From Ignavibacteriales bacterium (GTDB lineage Bacteria; Bacteroidota; Ignavibacteria; Ignavibacteriales; Ignavibacteriaceae): 64,000 nt of DNA. The translations under genes were made by a program, and so were the position numbers. This document shows, piece after piece, positions 24,555 to 33,602 of this stretch. The stretch covers positions 62,001 through 126,000 of the forward strand of contig JADJIA010000006.1 of NCBI GenBank assembly GCA_016707285.1, read 5' to 3'. Every line of letters begins with the position of its first letter. Positions within the stretch are counted from its first letter, which is position 1. Under the pieces are notes generated by a model. That model did not search any database, was not told the DNA's origin, and worked only from the letters and a program-made list of their open reading frames with translations.

Positions 24555-26096
24555 TTATTTTAAAAGGGTTAACTTTTTGGTTAGTGACTTGCTTCCGGCT
24601 TTTAGCCTGTAAAGATAGACACCTGAATTAAGATTGGATGCATTGAATTCAATTGAGTGATTTCCTGCCGGTAATACTTTGTTTTCAATAATGTTGGTAA
24701 CTTCCCTGCCGGTAATATCAAAAACTGCGAGATTAACCTCTGCCTGCTCCATAAGAGAGAAAGCAATACTCGTTGACGGATTAAATGGATTTGGATAATT
24801 CTGCGACAACGAAAATTCCATCGGTGTTTCCGTGGTAACTTCTATTGTATTTGAATATTCAAATTTTCCATCATAGTCAATTTGTTTTAGCCGATAGAGA
24901 TAAACACCGGTTGCTGCCGGTTTGTCGGTTAACATATATCGTCTCTGAATTGTGGTGGTGCCATGACCCTCCACTTCCGAAACTTTTGTCCAATCATCGG
25001 TTAAAGATGCGGTTCTTCTCTCAAGCTCAAATCTCGCATTGTTCAACTCCGTAGCAGTTGACCAGCTCAAAATAACTTCACCATCAGACACTGTGGCATA
25101 AAAACCTGTTAATTCAACAGGAACAAATGGCACTGTGGCTTTGTAACACCCTGGTGACTGAGCCGCAAAAATTGTGAGAGTATCGATTATATTAACGCTG
25201 TAGTTACTTGCCGAAAGAGTTGTGGTAATCCAATTTTGACCACCATCTCTGGTTATATAAATATTGCTTCCCGAGTATCTTCCCACCATTATGAAATCCG
25301 AGTTTTCGGGAGCAATGTCAACACCCCACATACTCTGACCTGTAAAAAATGGAATCAATGTCCATGTGGCTCCAAAATCAGTGGATTTTACAAGTCCTCC
25401 TCCACCACCCCATTTTGTGCCATAAGCTGTTCCTTTATTTCTACCATCTATGGCAATCGTTGGAATTTCGCCGGATGTAGTATAAACGGTTGACCATGTT
25501 ACGCCATAGTTCGTTGACCTGAAAATTCCGGTTGTGTTATCTCCAACAAGAATGATATGTGAACTGTCGGGAAAAACTTCAATGTCACATGGTGTTGCAA
25601 ACGAAGATGCTGTGCTCACTTGTGTCCATGTGGAGCCAAAATCGTAGGATTTGTAAAATATATTGTTACTCATCGTGTAAATAGTATCGGGATGAGAAGG
25701 ATCGGGAGTCATGGGAATTCCGAAGTAGGAAAAAGTGGCATTGTTTAGAGTTACAACCCAGGTTGCTCCCCCATCAGTGGTTTTAACAATCTTATCGGTT
25801 GATGCTTCAATTGCAGCAAGCATAGTCTGGCTGCTTTTGGCAGTGGTGATTATGTTTTTAACCCTTGTTGATCCTGAGATCGGTGTACCCCAGTTACTGA
25901 AGGTTTCACCCCTGTCGGTACTTCTATAAATTTGAGCGTTTGTACCATAAAAAATTATATTTGAATTGTTTGGATCACTTGTGATAGGATCCCCAAGGCT
26001 GCTTCCACTTTGTTTCAGTGACCATGAATATGATTGTGCCCAGCCGGTTGCAGTAGTTGCAACCAAAAAAAGAATAAAAATGAGTTGTCTCAACAC
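24555..26096 (-). CDS. secreted BNR-repeat (sialidase-like propeller) protein with T9SS sorting domain
   Basis: 513 residues from a GTG start (TTG one codon later is possible). Signal peptide LIFILFLVATTATGWAQS. At least six Asp-box/BNR signatures of the SxDxGxTW type (STDRGETF, TTDGGATW, SYDFGSTW, STNYGVTW, STDFGATW, TRDGGQNW) form a beta-propeller over about residues 25-320. A fibronectin-like domain (about 330-425) and a T9SS sorting domain (NYPNPFNPSTSI ... KKLTLLK) follow. BNR propellers are generic; no sialidase FRIP motif or catalytic set is apparent, so no enzyme activity is claimed. First gene of the operon. Confidence 0.87.
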   Translation of the reverse strand: MLRQLIFILFLVATTATGWAQSYSWSLKQSGSSLGDPITSDPNNSNIIFYGTNAQIYRSTDRGETFSNWGTPISGSTRVKNIITTAKSSQTMLAAIEASTDKIVKTTDGGATWVVTLNNATFSYFGIPMTPDPSHPDTIYTMSNNIFYKSYDFGSTWTQVSTASSFATPCDIEVFPDSSHIILVGDNTTGIFRSTNYGVTWSTVYTTSGEIPTIAIDGRNKGTAYGTKWGGGGGLVKSTDFGATWTLIPFFTGQSMWGVDIAPENSDFIMVGRYSGSNIYITRDGGQNWITTTLSASNYSVNIIDTLTIFAAQSPGCYKATVPFVPVELTGFYATVSDGEVILSWSTATELNNARFELERRTASLTDDWTKVSEVEGHGTTTIQRRYMLTDKPAATGVYLYRLKQIDYDGKFEYSNTIEVTTETPMEFSLSQNYPNPFNPSTSIAFSLMEQAEVNLAVFDITGREVTNIIENKVLPAGNHSIEFNASNLNSGVYLYRLKAGSKSLTKKLTLLK

Positions 26097-26225
26097 TATA
26101 CTCGATATTTGTTATGTGAATTGATTATTATTCGGGAGGAGAATTATTTAACTATCACAAATTAAGGATAATTTAACTCTCTACAAAATTTTTGGAGGGA
26201 ATTTTTGACTTTTTTGGTAAATATT

Positions 26226-27056
26226 TTAAAATTTGTTGACAGAATAAAAAAGATCGGTCATTTCCCTGATCTTTTCTTTTAGCTTTTTTGGTTCCAACAC
26301 AGTGATATTATTTTGCCAACGCAGGCACCAGCTTGCAAGCCGTTTATTTATCGGTACACATGTCCTAAGTGTTATATAACCTTCGCTGTCCTCTTCAAGA
26401 TTAAATTCCGGGAACCAGATTTTTGAGTAAATTCCGTTACGACAATCGGGATGGAATCGTAGAACAACTTCATAAAGTTGATCGGATGACTCTTCAGTCC
26501 CTTTCACAAAAACCTCACCTGTCAGTGAAATATTTCTAATTCTGCTCAGGTAAAATAATTTTTCGACACTTTCACCCTCCTTCACAGCAATCAGTGACCA
26601 GTTAAACTCATTGATCCTAAGCTCAACCGGTTTAACTAAATATTCATTCTCAATGTTGTCGGTTATTCTTTCATACCGGAATCGAAGATATTTTTTCTCT
26701 TCAACAGCTTTGGCTGCAAGAGTGAGAATCTGAAAGAAGTTTCCGTTTCCGGCTTTTGAAAGAGCTTCAAGTTTGTCAAGTAAAAGCCTGGAATTGAGCT
26801 TAAAGGCGAGATATTCTGAAAGGTATCCGGTCAATTTTCCCGGATCGGGGTTGCTGCTAATGAAAAGCACTTTTTTTCTGCTATAAGTCGAAAATCCTTC
26901 AGACCTGAGAAAATTAAAATCGCGATTAATGGTCGATTCACTTACATTATATTCAAAACACAAGTCAAAAACCGTGAGCGGCTCTTTATTGATTAATCTT
27001 GCGAGGATTTCGGTCCTTCGCATATTATCATTAATATAATCTCTTTGTGCAGCCAT
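26226..27056 (-). CDS. WYL-domain transcriptional regulator
   Basis: 276 residues from the ATG at 27056, which has GGAAG upstream; a longer frame begins at 27092. N-terminal helix-turn-helix (TEILARLINKEPLTVFDLCFEYNVSESTINRDFNFLRSEG) of DeoR/YafY type; middle WYL-like beta domain (KYLRFRYERITDNIENEYLVKPVELRI, NWSLIAVKEGE, YLSRIRNISLTGE) and a WCX-like C-terminal part (VVLRFHPDCR). WYL domains bind small ligands or nucleic acids and often regulate stress or defence genes; no defence system is seen nearby. Monocistronic. Confidence 0.8.
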   Translation of the reverse strand: MAAQRDYINDNMRRTEILARLINKEPLTVFDLCFEYNVSESTINRDFNFLRSEGFSTYSRKKVLFISSNPDPGKLTGYLSEYLAFKLNSRLLLDKLEALSKAGNGNFFQILTLAAKAVEEKKYLRFRYERITDNIENEYLVKPVELRINEFNWSLIAVKEGESVEKLFYLSRIRNISLTGEVFVKGTEESSDQLYEVVLRFHPDCRNGIYSKIWFPEFNLEEDSEGYITLRTCVPINKRLASWCLRWQNNITVLEPKKLKEKIREMTDLFYSVNKF

Positions 27057-27220
27057 TTTACTTCCGGTTAAAAAATTGTCATTCAATGACAATAAATTTC
27101 GATATATCCATCTCTATTTTTGAATCAGTAATTGAAAGCATTACTAATATTACTTTTAATCATCAGGTGAACCAACATATTAATTTCGGGATTTGTCGTT
27201 AAGTTGAGGGGAAAAAGTTT

Positions 27221-27246
27221 GAGGTTGTCCGATTTTGGGCAACCTC
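27221..27246 (-). terminator. hairpin after SNase-like gene
   Basis: Stem GAGGTTGTCC with GGGCAACCTC (one wobble pair) around a 6-base loop, 38 bases beyond the stop of the SNase-like gene. On the minus strand it is followed by AAACTTTTT. The opposite side also has a T-rich flank. Confidence 0.55.
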
Positions 27247-27284
27247 TTTCTATTTTGTCAATATAAATGGAGCATCAAAAAAAA

Positions 27285-27818
27285 TTACTTCTTCCAAAGC
27301 CCCCTGCTGTTTTCTCGAGCTTCAACAAATGCTGCCCTGAATTTTGATTCATATTTTACATTGGGTGCAATGGTTAATGGATAAGCATATCCCTCACCAA
27401 TCATAATCTCATTTAACATCCTGCCATCCTCTAGATAAACATAACATAAAAATCTGCCATATTTGTCCCGCTCCTGAACATCAAATTCCAGTTTTACTCG
27501 ATCCCCCTTCTGAATCTGTCTCGCAATAAAAGCTTTTGCTTCCTTTCCCATTGCCACAATCTCCTCTTGGTCAAGTTTCTCTTCTTTACCTTGTTTTTTG
27601 GAGCGATCATTTCTTCTCGATTCAGGAGTATCTATTCCAATAAGTCTGATTTTTTCTTTCCTGCCGTTGAATATCACCGAAAAAGTGTCGCCGTCGGTTA
27701 TCTTTTCAACGGTGGCGAATTCACCATTTTCTTCCTTTAAAGTGTTCTGATCATCGCCGCCACAACCGAAAAATGTTAACAAAAGGGAGAAGAAGATAAA
27801 TATTTTTTTTCTTCTCAT
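27285..27818 (-). CDS. SNase-like (thermonuclease family) lipoprotein
   Basis: 177 residues. N-terminus MRRKKIFIFFSLLLTFFGCGG is a lipoprotein signal, so the enzyme would be membrane-anchored on the periplasmic side or exported. The nuclease core contains ITDGDTFSVIFNG, IRLIGIDTPESRR (Asp/Glu of the Ca-binding and catalytic site), KLEFDVQERDKYGRFLCYVYL and MIGEGYAYPL, followed by the helix ENSRGLWK. A family role in degrading DNA/RNA for nutrients is known; the target here is unknown. Confidence 0.9.
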   Translation of the reverse strand: MRRKKIFIFFSLLLTFFGCGGDDQNTLKEENGEFATVEKITDGDTFSVIFNGRKEKIRLIGIDTPESRRNDRSKKQGKEEKLDQEEIVAMGKEAKAFIARQIQKGDRVKLEFDVQERDKYGRFLCYVYLEDGRMLNEIMIGEGYAYPLTIAPNVKYESKFRAAFVEARENSRGLWKK

Positions 27819-27877
27819 ATCACTCTCCTGATTTCTGAATTTTGTAATTTTAAATATTTCATAAACGGATTGAGTTA

Positions 27878-28531
27878 TTAGAGGGTTATCTCAGTACCGT
27901 TTTTACCGTTGCTGTAGAGCTCAAAAAATTTGGCGCCGATATTGTCAGGGTTATGCACCGGGTTGCTTGCATTTACTATTCCACAGATTGTAACTGTACC
28001 AACAATTATTCCTGTTCCTTCTACAGCTTTAGCAAGCGACATACTTAAATTCCTGATACCGGCTTTGCCAATCCCAAGTGAACCAAAATTAGGATCTGGA
28101 TATAAAGAATAACCGCCACCTGTTAACAAAATGCATCCATTACCCCTCTTTTTCATCCCCGGGATAACTTCGTTAGCGGAGATTACTGCACCAACAACAT
28201 TCATTTTATAATCGTATAACATCCCGTCACTTGTTTCACTGAGAAGATTTACCCCTTTCACATTTGCAACATTGTAAAGAAGTACGTCGGGCGTTCCAAG
28301 TTCTTCTTCAATTCTTCTGAGTGCATCTTTTAAAGAGTATTCATCTGCTGCATTTCCGATATAAAATTCAGACCTGATACCATGAGTTTCAAGGATATCT
28401 TTGTAATCTCTCAACTTTGTCCCGTTCCTGCCAATCATGGCAACAATAAAATTCTCCTTGCCAAATTTGAGAGCTGTTCCCAATGAAACTCCCCCACCCA
28501 TGCCAACGATGGCAATTACTTTTTCTGTCAT
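27878..28531 (-). CDS. atypical short-chain dehydrogenase/reductase
   Basis: 217 residues from ATG 28531, which has GAGAGGAA upstream; a TTG lies two codons earlier. The nucleotide-binding loop VGMGGGVSLGTA and the NAxx-like VLLYNVANV are Rossmann/SDR features, and the Ser-containing strand ILLTGGGYS is present. The usual YxxxK catalytic pair reads LGIGK: Lys is kept but Tyr is replaced by Leu. Oxidoreductase activity is therefore doubtful or altered. It follows the GT2 gene on the same strand by about 50 bases. Confidence 0.82.
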   Translation of the reverse strand: MTEKVIAIVGMGGGVSLGTALKFGKENFIVAMIGRNGTKLRDYKDILETHGIRSEFYIGNAADEYSLKDALRRIEEELGTPDVLLYNVANVKGVNLLSETSDGMLYDYKMNVVGAVISANEVIPGMKKRGNGCILLTGGGYSLYPDPNFGSLGIGKAGIRNLSMSLAKAVEGTGIIVGTVTICGIVNASNPVHNPDNIGAKFFELYSNGKNGTEITL

Positions 28532-28579
28532 AACCAATTCCTCTCGAAAATAAAATTTTGTTTGTATGATCCCGTTGAA

Positions 28580-29740
28580 CTATACTCTTTTAGTAGGCTC
28601 CCAGGTCGCAGTAGTCTTTCTGAAATAGTACTTAAAAGACCCCGCCAAAAGGGCTCCCAATGTACCATAAAAGTAATAAAAAAGCAAAAATGGTAAAAAC
28701 CTTTGGCCCACAGCATTAAAAAAGTAACCAAGAACTGCCAGGTTAATGGTGGCAGCGATCGAGTAGATACTCAACATAAAAAACGACGAATAGTCGAGTA
28801 AAAACAGATTGCAAAAAATTACAAGAAGTAATAAATGCGGCGAAAACCACCGGAGAATTTTATGCGACCAAAGTGCAAAAGCAGTGAACCCGGCAAATGG
28901 ATTCAAAAACTCTTTTACATATCTTAGAGTCCCCAGATTGCTAACCTGAATTCTTTTTTTTCTCTTAAATTCATCTTCATTGGTGGCAGTTGGCTCCTCA
29001 TGAGAGAAAGCTGATGTATCGTATGTAAAGTCAAAACCCGCTGAAATTACTTTCAAGGTCATCAATATATCGTCCTGAATTGTTTCTCCAACAGGATATT
29101 TCCAATAGAGCTCCCTCCTGATTGCATACATCCCACCGTTAGCGCCGATTAATGATCCAACTTTACCTTCAAAATCTTTAATTCTTGATTCGAGTCTCCA
29201 ATAAGTGCCTTCCTGATTACCGGTTTTACTCTTTTTTAGCTTAATCTCGCCTGAAACTCCCCCAACCCTTTTATCAGCAAATAATGATGCCATCTCCATA
29301 AGTGCGTTTTTGTCAAACAGTATATTTGAATCACAAAAGACCAGCACATCACCAAAAGCTTTCTCTTCTATCCTGTTGAGAACCCCGGGTTTTCCATTCC
29401 TCTCAAAAAATGGATAAAATTTAACCCGAGAGTCAGTTTCCGCCAACTCCTGCATGATCTCATGAGTTTTGTCTTTTGAATTGTCAGACCCGACTATTAC
29501 TTCAAACCTGTCTTTGGGGTACTCTGATGCCAAAAGTGTTTCAACCGTCTCCCGGATCACTTTTTCCTCATTGTATGCTGCAATCAAAACAGATACTTTT
29601 GGTAAATTACTCTTATCTTTGACGAACTTTTTTGCGGCAACAAGTGAATATAATTTCACTATTACCGGATAAAAAAGATAAGTGTGAAACAGAAAGAACA
29701 GAGAAATTATAAATATATAAAACAGAATGGTTTGCATCAC
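28580..29740 (-). CDS. family 2 glycosyltransferase, membrane-bound
   Basis: 386 residues. An N-terminal helix (FYIFIISLFFLFHTYLFYP), then a GT-A domain with VSVLIAAYNEEKVIRETVE, VGSDNSKDKTHEI, the DxD-like CDSNILFD, GANGGMYAIRRELY and DDILMTLKVISAGF, followed by KRKKRIQ in place of the QxxRW motif. About four C-terminal helices make it a processive or lipid-linked type synthase similar to IcaA/BcsA-like enzymes. It would use a nucleotide sugar, possibly for exopolysaccharide. UDP-sugar-forming genes lie just upstream on the opposite strand, which suits a polysaccharide role. Confidence 0.88.
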   Translation of the reverse strand: MMQTILFYIFIISLFFLFHTYLFYPVIVKLYSLVAAKKFVKDKSNLPKVSVLIAAYNEEKVIRETVETLLASEYPKDRFEVIVGSDNSKDKTHEIMQELAETDSRVKFYPFFERNGKPGVLNRIEEKAFGDVLVFCDSNILFDKNALMEMASLFADKRVGGVSGEIKLKKSKTGNQEGTYWRLESRIKDFEGKVGSLIGANGGMYAIRRELYWKYPVGETIQDDILMTLKVISAGFDFTYDTSAFSHEEPTATNEDEFKRKKRIQVSNLGTLRYVKEFLNPFAGFTAFALWSHKILRWFSPHLLLLVIFCNLFLLDYSSFFMLSIYSIAATINLAVLGYFFNAVGQRFLPFLLFYYFYGTLGALLAGSFKYYFRKTTATWEPTKRV

Positions 29741-29867
29741 TACTTTCAGAAAAAAACTAATCTGCTAATTTAATAATTATCGCTCTGCTAACCATATTGC
29801 AACTGATTATTTCGCCTGCAACCGTTATATTTGTTGTTGTAATTTTATACAGAAAGGTAAAATTTTA

Positions 29868-31196
29868 ATGAACATAGCTGTTATTGGAACGGGATATGTT
29901 GGTCTTGTATCCGGAACCTGTTTTGCTGAAATGGGTAATGATGTAATCTGCGTAGATAATGATAAAAACAAACTCGAAAAATTAAACTCCAACCATATTA
30001 CAATTTACGAACCGGGCCTTGAAGTGATTTATTCCAGGAACTTCAAGAACGGAAGACTAAGGTTTACCGATGATCTGAAGGCTGCCGCCCTCTCTTCCGA
30101 TATGATCTTTCTGTGCCTGCCCACTCCGCAAGATGAAGATGGTTCTGCCGACCTTAGCCATGTGATGAATATCACCGGAAAACTTGGTGATATTCTCTGC
30201 CAGATAGATGACTTTAAATTGATCATTAACAAAAGTACCGCACCTGTTGGTACCGGGGAAAAAATCTTTGGTATTCTTACCGCCAAAGGAATCAAAAATT
30301 TTGCTGTCGCTTCAAATCCCGAATTCCTTAGAGAGGGATTTGCTGTCGAGGATTTTATGAAACCTGACAGAATTGTTATAGGTTCTGACTCCGATAAAGC
30401 TCTCAAAATGCTCCGCGACTTGTATGAACCTTTCGTTGCGCTCGGAAACTCGATTATAGAAATGGATATCAGAAGTGCTGAAGTGACAAAATATGCAGCT
30501 AACAGTTTTCTCGCCACCAAAATCACTTTTATGAATGATCTCGCCAATTTCTGCGAAAAAGCTGAAGCCGATATCGATCTCGTAAGACTTGGGATGGGAT
30601 CCGATACAAGAATTGGACATAAATTCCTTTTCCCGGGTATTGGATATGGCGGTTCTTGCTTCCCCAAAGATGTGAACGCCCTTATTAAAACTTCAGTCGA
30701 TTTTGATGCAAAACTTGTTTTGCTCGCAGAAGTTGACAGAATCAATCAAGAACAAAGAGCTCGGTTCTTTATTAAAATTTATAACCACTTTAATGGCGAA
30801 CTTAAAGGGAAAAAACTCGCCGTCTGGGGTTTGGCATTTAAACCTGATACCGACGATATGAGAGAAGCTCCTTCTGTTACGGTTATAAAACGGTTGGTAA
30901 GTGAAGGTGTCTCTATCTCTGCCTATGATCCCGTTGCATCAGAAAATGCCCGTTTTTATCTCGATGATACAATTATTTATTCTCCCGACAAATATTCTGC
31001 TCTCGATGGAGCTGACGCACTCGTTATATTTACCGAATGGGGTGAATTTAGAAAACCTGATTTTACTGTTTTGAAATCGAAGTTGAATTCACCTTTGATA
31101 TTTGACGGAAGAAATATGTATGAAGTTAAAGAGATGCAAAAACTTGGATTCTCCTACTACAGCATCGGAAGAAAAACCACCAAAGGTAACAATTAA
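29868..31196 (+). CDS. ugd: UDP-glucose 6-dehydrogenase
   Basis: 442 residues. Oxidises UDP-glucose to UDP-glucuronate with two NAD. Visible are the Rossmann motif IGTGYVGLVSGTCFAE, the NPEFLREG loop, the catalytic Cys in GYGGSCFPKDVNAL (about residue 261) and the C-terminal domain with WGLAFKPDTDDMREAPS and DGRNMY. A Shine-Dalgarno sequence (AAAGGT) precedes the ATG. The stop overlaps the start of the UDP-glucuronate decarboxylase by one base, so the two enzymes act in series to make UDP-xylose. Confidence 0.97.
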   Translation: MNIAVIGTGYVGLVSGTCFAEMGNDVICVDNDKNKLEKLNSNHITIYEPGLEVIYSRNFKNGRLRFTDDLKAAALSSDMIFLCLPTPQDEDGSADLSHVMNITGKLGDILCQIDDFKLIINKSTAPVGTGEKIFGILTAKGIKNFAVASNPEFLREGFAVEDFMKPDRIVIGSDSDKALKMLRDLYEPFVALGNSIIEMDIRSAEVTKYAANSFLATKITFMNDLANFCEKAEADIDLVRLGMGSDTRIGHKFLFPGIGYGGSCFPKDVNALIKTSVDFDAKLVLLAEVDRINQEQRARFFIKIYNHFNGELKGKKLAVWGLAFKPDTDDMREAPSVTVIKRLVSEGVSISAYDPVASENARFYLDDTIIYSPDKYSALDGADALVIFTEWGEFRKPDFTVLKSKLNSPLIFDGRNMYEVKEMQKLGFSYYSIGRKTTKGNN

Positions 31197-32137
31197 TGAA
31201 AAAAACAGCCGTCATTACCGGTGGAGCCGGATTTCTTGGATCACATCTTGCCGACAGACTTCTTCAAGAGAATTGTAAGGTAATTTGCATCGATAACCTG
31301 ATAACGGGTAATCTCGATAATATAGGTCATCTTTTTGGAAATGAAGACTTTTCATTTATAAAACATGACATCACCAATTTTATCCATGTGATGGGTCCGG
31401 TTGATTATATCCTCCATTTCGCTTCACCGGCAAGCCCTATTGATTATCTTCAACTCCCGATCCAGACACTCAAAGTGGGCTCCCTCGGAACTCACAAAGC
31501 GCTTGGCCTGGCTAAAGAGAAAAATGCAACTTTTCTCCTTGCTTCCACTTCAGAAGTGTATGGCGATCCGTTGATCCACCCTCAAACCGAAAGTTATTGG
31601 GGAAATGTAAATACAGTTGGGCCAAGAGGAGTTTATGATGAAGCAAAAAGATTCGCTGAATCATTAACTATGGCATATAACCGCTATCACAATGTTAAAA
31701 CCAGAATCGCGAGGATCTTTAACACTTACGGTCCAAGGATGCGACTAAACGACGGGCGTGCCCTCCCGGCATTTATCTCTCAGGCTCTTAACAACGAACC
31801 CCTGACAATCTTTGGCGACGGTTCCCAAACGAGAAGCTTCTGTTATGTGGATGACCTCGTCGATGGATTGGTTCGGCTACTTTTTTCTGACGAAGTTTAT
31901 CCCGTTAATATTGGCAACCCGGCAGAAATCACAATAAAACAGTTTGCCGAAGAGGTTATTGAACTTACAGGCACCAAAAGCAGTATTACATATATGGAAC
32001 TGCCCGAAGACGACCCTAAAGTTCGCCAACCCGATATTACAAGAGCCACAGAAATCCTGGGATGGTCTCCAAAGGTTGATAGAAAAACCGGCGTTTTAAG
32101 AACCATTGATTATTTTAAAAATCAACTAAAACATTAA
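31196..32137 (+). CDS. UDP-glucuronate decarboxylase (UDP-xylose synthase), extended SDR
   Basis: 313 residues. NAD-binding TGGAGFLGSHLADRL, LHFASPASPIDY, the catalytic STSEVYGDP and YDEAKRFAE (YxxxK), then NTYGPRMRLNDGRALPAF and GDGSQTRSFCYVDDLV, a combination typical of UXS enzymes that convert UDP-glucuronate to UDP-xylose with bound NAD. Translationally coupled to ugd (TAATG overlap). Product use is presumably cell-surface glycan synthesis; the GT2 enzyme next door is a candidate user. Confidence 0.93.
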   Translation: MKKTAVITGGAGFLGSHLADRLLQENCKVICIDNLITGNLDNIGHLFGNEDFSFIKHDITNFIHVMGPVDYILHFASPASPIDYLQLPIQTLKVGSLGTHKALGLAKEKNATFLLASTSEVYGDPLIHPQTESYWGNVNTVGPRGVYDEAKRFAESLTMAYNRYHNVKTRIARIFNTYGPRMRLNDGRALPAFISQALNNEPLTIFGDGSQTRSFCYVDDLVDGLVRLLFSDEVYPVNIGNPAEITIKQFAEEVIELTGTKSSITYMELPEDDPKVRQPDITRATEILGWSPKVDRKTGVLRTIDYFKNQLKH

Positions 32138-32143
32138 ATTTTT

Positions 32144-32698
32144 ATGACCCAAATCCCCGTTAATCAGTACGGAGACAAAATACTCCGCAAAAAAGCAATC
32201 CCTCTTCAAAAAATTGATGCCGAAACAATCAAGTTTGTGAAGGATATGTTTGAAACAATGCATGAAGCTTCAGGCGTCGGCCTTGCTGCAAATCAGGTCG
32301 GCTCGGCAAAGTCTGTTTTTGTGGTTGACATCTCTGTTATGAAAGACTACCCAAACGAAAAACCAAGAGTCTTTATCAATCCCAAAATTACTGAAAGATC
32401 GGAAGAGATGGCTTCTTATGAAGAAGGATGCCTCAGTATCCCCGATGTTCGAGCTGAAGTTTTACGACCAAAAAAAATTAAGATTCAGTTCAAGGATCTC
32501 GAGTTTAATGACCAGACTCTTGAAGTGGAAGACTTCCTTGCCCGTGTAATTCAACACGAGTATGATCACCTGCAAGGAATCTACTTTACCGATCGTATCC
32601 CCGAAGATCAACAAAAAAAATTAAAAAGAGAACTTATCAGGATTAAAAACCGAAAAGTGGAAGTTGACTATCCCGTTACCGAGAGAGAACGCGACTAA
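32144..32698 (+). CDS. def: peptide deformylase
   Basis: 184 residues. Removes the formyl group from nascent proteins. All three family motifs are present: GVGLAANQVG (motif 1), EEGCLSIP (motif 2 with the metal-binding Cys) and QHEYDHLQG (motif 3 with two His and Glu). The start lies 6 bases after the preceding stop, and the stop overlaps the ATG of fmt by one base (TAATG), giving the common def-fmt pair. Confidence 0.97.
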   Translation: MTQIPVNQYGDKILRKKAIPLQKIDAETIKFVKDMFETMHEASGVGLAANQVGSAKSVFVVDISVMKDYPNEKPRVFINPKITERSEEMASYEEGCLSIPDVRAEVLRPKKIKIQFKDLEFNDQTLEVEDFLARVIQHEYDHLQGIYFTDRIPEDQQKKLKRELIRIKNRKVEVDYPVTERERD

Positions 32699-33594
32699 TG
32701 AAAATTGTCTTTTTCGGGACTCCCTCTATAGCTGTTAAATGTCTCGAAAGACTTGCCGAATCTGAACATGAAGTTGTTGCAATTGTTACAGTAACCGACA
32801 AAGAACAGGGACGCGGAAAAAAGATTCTTCCCTCTCCTGTAAAACAATTTGCGATTGAACACAATATCCCGGTAATTCAACCTGAATCTCTAAAGTCAGA
32901 AGAGTTTGTTTCACAACTTAAAGAAATTAATGCCGACCTCTTTATCGTCGTGGCATTTAAAATTCTTCCTGCATCGGTTTACAACCTCCCTCCATTGGGA
33001 AGTTTTAACCTGCATGGCTCACTACTCCCTAAATATCGTGGTGCTGCTCCAATCCAGTGGGCAATTATTAACGGCGATAAATTAACAGGTCTCACTACCT
33101 TTAAACTTGCAGACAAAGTTGATACGGGTAATATCTACCTAAAAGAAGAAGTGGAAATAGCCGATGGTGATAACTTTGGCTCATTGTATGAAAAGATGGC
33201 AGAGGTCGGGGCTGGTTTGGTAATAAGAACAGTCGAAATGCTTGCCTCCGGAAATATACATCTCCTTCCGCAGGATGATTCACTTGCATCACCGGCTCCA
33301 AAAATCACAAAGGAAATCTGTCAGCTCGATTTTAAGAAGGATGCAATCTCAATTCATAATCTTGTTAGAGGACTTTCCCCTTCACCGGGTGCATTCTTCT
33401 TTCACAATGACAAACACTTCAAAATTTATAAAACAGCACTCTCAGATCAAAAACTGTATCCCGGCCAGGTCATGACGACCAAACATCAGATATTTGTTGG
33501 AACAGGAAATGGTTCACTGGAAATCCTTGAAATTCAGCCGGAAGGTAAAAAGCGGATGACAGCCGATGAGTTTTTAAGAGGTTATAAACTCTAA
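32698..33594 (+). CDS. fmt: methionyl-tRNA formyltransferase
   Basis: 298 residues. Transfers formyl from 10-formyl-tetrahydrofolate to Met-tRNA for initiation. Landmarks are IVFFGTPSIAVKCLE, KEQGRGKKILPSPVK, the folate/active-site segment NLHGSLLPKYRGAAPIQWAI, DTGNIYL and the C-terminal OB-like domain with VRGLSPSPGAFF. Slightly short of the ~310 residue norm but complete. Coupled to def. Confidence 0.97.
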   Translation: MKIVFFGTPSIAVKCLERLAESEHEVVAIVTVTDKEQGRGKKILPSPVKQFAIEHNIPVIQPESLKSEEFVSQLKEINADLFIVVAFKILPASVYNLPPLGSFNLHGSLLPKYRGAAPIQWAIINGDKLTGLTTFKLADKVDTGNIYLKEEVEIADGDNFGSLYEKMAEVGAGLVIRTVEMLASGNIHLLPQDDSLASPAPKITKEICQLDFKKDAISIHNLVRGLSPSPGAFFFHNDKHFKIYKTALSDQKLYPGQVMTTKHQIFVGTGNGSLEILEIQPEGKKRMTADEFLRGYKL

Positions 33595-33602
33595 AGGCCA
33601 AA

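Noticed and set aside
24555..26096. Calling the BNR protein a sialidase
   Set aside because: Asp boxes alone are found in many propellers; the Arg triad and FRIP motif were not seen.
26226..27056. WYL regulator as part of a defence island
   Set aside because: No restriction, toxin-antitoxin, CBASS or similar gene is next to it; the SNase-like lipoprotein is exported and unlikely to be a defence nuclease.
30029..30745. 238-codon minus-strand ORF inside ugd
   Set aside because: Antisense to a strongly supported gene, low-complexity Ser/Ile-rich translation.
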